From Anaerovorax odorimutans (lineage in GTDB: Bacteria > Bacillota > Clostridia > Peptostreptococcales > JAAYPU01): a stretch of DNA of 64,000 nucleotides. Below the pieces are notes generated by a model. It ran no database searches and was not told where the DNA came from. It saw only the letters and a program-made list of their open reading frames with translations. Position numbers and translations under genes: made by a program. Shown in pieces: positions 61,500 through 64,000 of this stretch (its first letter is position 1; every line of letters begins with the position of its first letter). The DNA is taken from assembly GCA_016841185.1 (NCBI GenBank), contig JAENZQ010000001.1, positions 74,364-138,363 on the forward strand, written 5' to 3'.

Positions 61500-63378
61500 A
61501 AGCTTCAGCCTCTTTCTTGATAATCAATCCTGTATAAGATGGTAATTGCAGTTCTATTGAAAATGCCTGCCCATGACAGGCCTGGTTTTCTGATGTATAT
61601 TCCTTCTTAATAATATTACCTGTGCCTCCGTATTCTTTCTGATCTGTATTGAATACAATTTGATACTTCCCGGAATCAGGAACACCTACTCTGAAATAAT
61701 CATAGCTTACCGGTGTAAAACTAATGAGTACAATTACCTCTTCCTGGTTTCTTCCTTTCCGAATAAATGAAATGATACTTTGTTCGTTATTATTTACATC
61801 GATCCATTGAAAACCATCCCATGAATGATCATTCGCCCATAGCGGCTCCTCTTTAAGATAGAAATGATTTATTTCCTGAACAAACAGATGGAATCTTTTG
61901 TGCATATCAAAATCCAGTATGCCCCAATCCAGAGAGCAATAGTATCGCCACTCAATAAACTGAGCAAATTCTGTTCCCATAAAAATCAATTTTTTTCCCG
62001 GATGTGTCATTAGAAAGCAAAAAAAAGCCCTTAAGTTTGCAAACTTTTGCCAATAATCTCCCGGCATCTTTTCAATAACTGATTTTTTCCCATGTACCAC
62101 TTCATCATGTGAAATTGCTAAAATAAAGTTTTCAGAAAAAGCATACATAAGAGAAAAAGTTATTAGATTATGGTGGTACTTTCTATAAATTGGCTGCAAC
62201 TCCATATATCTTAAAATGTCATTCATCCAACCCATATTCCATTTATAGTTATAACCCAAGCCTCCCTCGGAAACCGGCCATGTGACCATGGGCCAGGCAG
62301 TCGCTTCTTCTGCTGCCATTATTACATCCGGATAGTATTTAAATATCACTGTATTGAGATGCCTCATAAATTCAATTGCTTCTAAATCCTCAGCACCGCC
62401 ATACCGGTTAGGTGCCCATTCTCCATCCTCTTTTCCATGATTCAGCAAAAGCATGCTGGATACACCATCTACCCTCATGCCGTCTATATGGTATTTCTCA
62501 AACCAGAAAACAGCATTTGAAATAAGAAAACTGGAAACTTCACTTCTTGAAAAATCAAATTTATAGGTCCCCCACTCTCTATGCTGTTCTTTTTCAAAAA
62601 GTCCTGTGCCGTCAAAATTGGCCAGGTATTCCTCGTTAGGGCAAAAATGTCCCGGTACCCAGTCCAGAATAATACCGATATCATTGACATGGCATTTGTC
62701 AATTAAATACATGAAATCCTCCGGTTTTCCATATCGGCTGGTCACAGAAAAATAACCCGAGCATTGGTATCCCCAAGATCCGTCAAATGGATGTTCCATA
62801 ATAGGAAGTACCTCAATATGCGTGTATCCCATACCTTTCACGTAGGGTATCAATTGCTCAGCAATTTCTCTGTACGAAAAAAGAGTCTCATCATTATGCC
62901 TTTTCCATGAACCTAAATGAACTTCATAAATATTGACAGGTCTATTAAATATTTTGCTCTCCCTGCGTTTTTTCATCCATTCTTTATCTTTCCATGTATA
63001 TCCATCGAGGGAATATACAACAGAAGCCGTAGCAGGTCTTACCTCAGAATAGAATGCATATGGATCTGTTTTAATTGCCATATCACCTTGGGATGGTTTA
63101 ATAGAATACTTATAAAGATAACCTGCTTTAACACCCGGTATGAATATGCTCCAAATACCACCCTGACTTATCCTTTTCATCAGGTGTCTTCTTCTGTCCC
63201 AATCATTGAAATCTCCTATCACGGAAACCTCTTTTGCATAAGGTGCCCATAATGAAAATCGTACGCCATCGGTTTCATTTTCATTTGTAATATGTGCGCC
63301 TAACATTTCATAGCTGTGATAGTATTTACCTGTATGGAACAAATAGATATTTTCGTTATTGAAAAAATTGTTGCTCAT
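61480..63378 (-). CDS. glgB: 1,4-alpha-glucan branching enzyme
   Basis: A 632-residue GH13 branching enzyme that makes alpha-1,6 branches. An N-terminal CBM48 domain (SLWAPYAKEVSVIGDFNDWD) is followed by the GH13 barrel with the YEVHLGSWKR block, the nucleophile Asp in DGMRVDGVSSMLL, the acid/base Glu in AAEEATAWP, and SHDEVVHGK. It is the first gene of the glycogen-synthesis operon, with a GGAGG ribosome site. Confidence 0.96.
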   Translation of the reverse strand: MSNNFFNNENIYLFHTGKYYHSYEMLGAHITNENETDGVRFSLWAPYAKEVSVIGDFNDWDRRRHLMKRISQGGIWSIFIPGVKAGYLYKYSIKPSQGDMAIKTDPYAFYSEVRPATASVVYSLDGYTWKDKEWMKKRRESKIFNRPVNIYEVHLGSWKRHNDETLFSYREIAEQLIPYVKGMGYTHIEVLPIMEHPFDGSWGYQCSGYFSVTSRYGKPEDFMYLIDKCHVNDIGIILDWVPGHFCPNEEYLANFDGTGLFEKEQHREWGTYKFDFSRSEVSSFLISNAVFWFEKYHIDGMRVDGVSSMLLLNHGKEDGEWAPNRYGGAEDLEAIEFMRHLNTVIFKYYPDVIMAAEEATAWPMVTWPVSEGGLGYNYKWNMGWMNDILRYMELQPIYRKYHHNLITFSLMYAFSENFILAISHDEVVHGKKSVIEKMPGDYWQKFANLRAFFCFLMTHPGKKLIFMGTEFAQFIEWRYYCSLDWGILDFDMHKRFHLFVQEINHFYLKEEPLWANDHSWDGFQWIDVNNNEQSIISFIRKGRNQEEVIVLISFTPVSYDYFRVGVPDSGKYQIVFNTDQKEYGGTGNIIKKEYTSENQACHGQAFSIELQLPSYTGLIIKKEAEAYVRNPS

Positions 63379-63733
63379 ATGTCCTCCATGCTGCTTTCAG
63401 AAATCATACCAATATAAACATTATTCATACAATGGATGATTCATTCTTGATAATGAAGGTATTTTCTAAAAAATAGTTACAAAGGTTATCATTCTATTTT
63501 AAGGACTTTTTTATAAGCATTTTTTAAAACTTTTTGTTTTTATTAACGAAACTTTAGGATTTGAAGATGAAGGGACAAAAAATTACGAAAGATAAAAGAT
63601 AACATGTAACAGATAGGAATTGAGGTAGAAACTATGGGTATAACATAGTTTCAGATTGCAGACAATTGAATACTGTTGTATAAATATTCTTTAAACTGTG
63701 CCATAGTTTTCGACATCAACCAACCTTTAATCC
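63379..63733. other. Intergenic region between uvrC and glgB
   Basis: This 355-bp gap holds the candidate glgB promoter, A/T-rich runs, a stretch of GATAA-like microrepeats (about 63580-63620), and a perfect hairpin with arms GAAACTATG (63628-63636) and CATAGTTTC (63644-63652). The half-site CATAGTTT occurs again near 63703. I see no gene in it. Confidence 0.6.
63403..63432 (-). promoter_or_regulatory. Candidate promoter of the glgB operon
   Basis: On the minus strand TTGTAT (63432-63427), an 18-bp spacer and TATGAT (63408-63403), about 25 bp before the glgB start. The elements are moderate matches to consensus. Confidence 0.5.
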
Positions 63734-64000
63734 TTAATATTCTTTATTTTTAAAAAATGCCAGAATATTTCGGGCTGCGGTTTTATTCATGCCTTCTGCT
63801 TGACATAATTCTTCCAGAGATGTATTTTTGATTTTTTCAACAGATCCAAAATGTTTTAATAGCGCATTTTTTCTTGCAGGACCAATGCCTTCTATTTCAT
63901 CAAGAACCGAATGAACCATAGACTTGCCTCTCAGGCTTTTATGATAAGAAATTGCAAAGCGATGTGCCTCTTCCTGAATCTCTGAAATAAAAACAAAGAC
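63734..64000 (-). CDS. uvrC: Excinuclease ABC subunit C (C-terminal fragment)
   Basis: The last 88 codons of a gene that continues past the right edge. They include IQEEAHRFAISYHKSLRGKS, the conserved end of the UvrC nuclease region, then the helix-hairpin-helix tandem IEGIGPARKNALLKHFGSV ending FFKNKEY. UvrC makes the incisions in nucleotide excision repair. In many Clostridia uvrC precedes the murB-PHP-rapZ-yvcK block; here more than 35 kb lie between them. Confidence 0.95.
   Translation of the reverse strand, partial: VFVFISEIQEEAHRFAISYHKSLRGKSMVHSVLDEIEGIGPARKNALLKHFGSVEKIKNTSLEELCQAEGMNKTAARNILAFFKNKEY

Noticed and set aside
1-64000. tRNA, rRNA, insertion sequence, prophage or CRISPR features
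   Set aside because: Nothing resembling these was recognised by reading either strand; a tRNA or covariance-model scan was not possible.

Overview
The window looks like the chromosome of a low-GC, Gram-positive anaerobe of the class Clostridia. The support is AT-rich sequence with strong GGAGG-type ribosome sites, the conserved block murB-PHP-rapZ-yvcK-whiA-dnaE-pfkA-pyk, lipoprotein-type solute-binding proteins, and clostridial small families (DUF1540, DUF1292, DUF1461, PspC, EcsC). No rRNA, tRNA, phage, insertion sequence or CRISPR array was seen. I cannot fix the genus from sequence alone.

1-13.6 kb is a carbohydrate island devoted to inositol. A sugar ABC transporter (lipoprotein 147-1115; ATPase running off the left edge) faces away from a five-gene plus-strand operon that I read as the Thermotoga-type myo-inositol route: iolN, iolM, uxaE, iolO, iolG. 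Converging on it from the other strand is an operon with the first steps of the classical Bacillus-type route: lacI, iolD, iolE, a second iolG, and a second lacI. Two complete sets of early steps for one substrate therefore sit tail to tail, separated by a small tandem/inverted repeat. Near-identical AACGTT-centred palindromes sit in or just after three strong promoters (transporter, iolN operon, lacI-iolD operon), which suggests one LacI-type repressor coordinates both halves. The later Bacillus steps (iolB, iolC, iolJ, iolA) are not in the window.

13.6-29.4 kb is core metabolism and housekeeping on the minus strand: pyruvate kinase, phosphofructokinase, a small conserved protein, DNA polymerase III alpha, WhiA, YvcK, RapZ, a PHP phosphoesterase and MurB. 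A Nudix hydrolase and a secreted GH26 beta-mannanase-like protein interrupt the block, and a membrane-anchored solute-binding-like protein follows.

29.6-33.3 kb is the argGHF arginine operon behind a strong promoter with ArgR-box-like palindromes. 33.5-45.9 kb is mixed: a Fic-fold protein with a destroyed active site, a Met-rich lipoprotein, an NfeD/stomatin pair (NfeD apparently with a non-AUG start), a histidine kinase/response regulator pair divergent from trkH, an operon joining a J-domain/degenerate-GGDEF protein to FliK-like and FlhB-C-terminal-like proteins, and a divergent EAL-CBS-GGDEF protein.

45.9-63.4 kb is dominated by glycogen metabolism in two clusters: malQ-glgP (breakdown) and glgB-GH13-glgC-glgA (synthesis and trimming). 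Between them lie an EcsC protein, a DUF1461 membrane pair, paaK with an ACT-domain partner, and an envelope-stress cluster (two PspC proteins and a LiaF-like protein). The right edge is the C-terminal end of uvrC. Scattered through the intergenic spaces is a recurring small element: short degenerate A/T-rich repeats next to a hairpin whose arms read like AAGATTTTGC / GCAAAATCTT.
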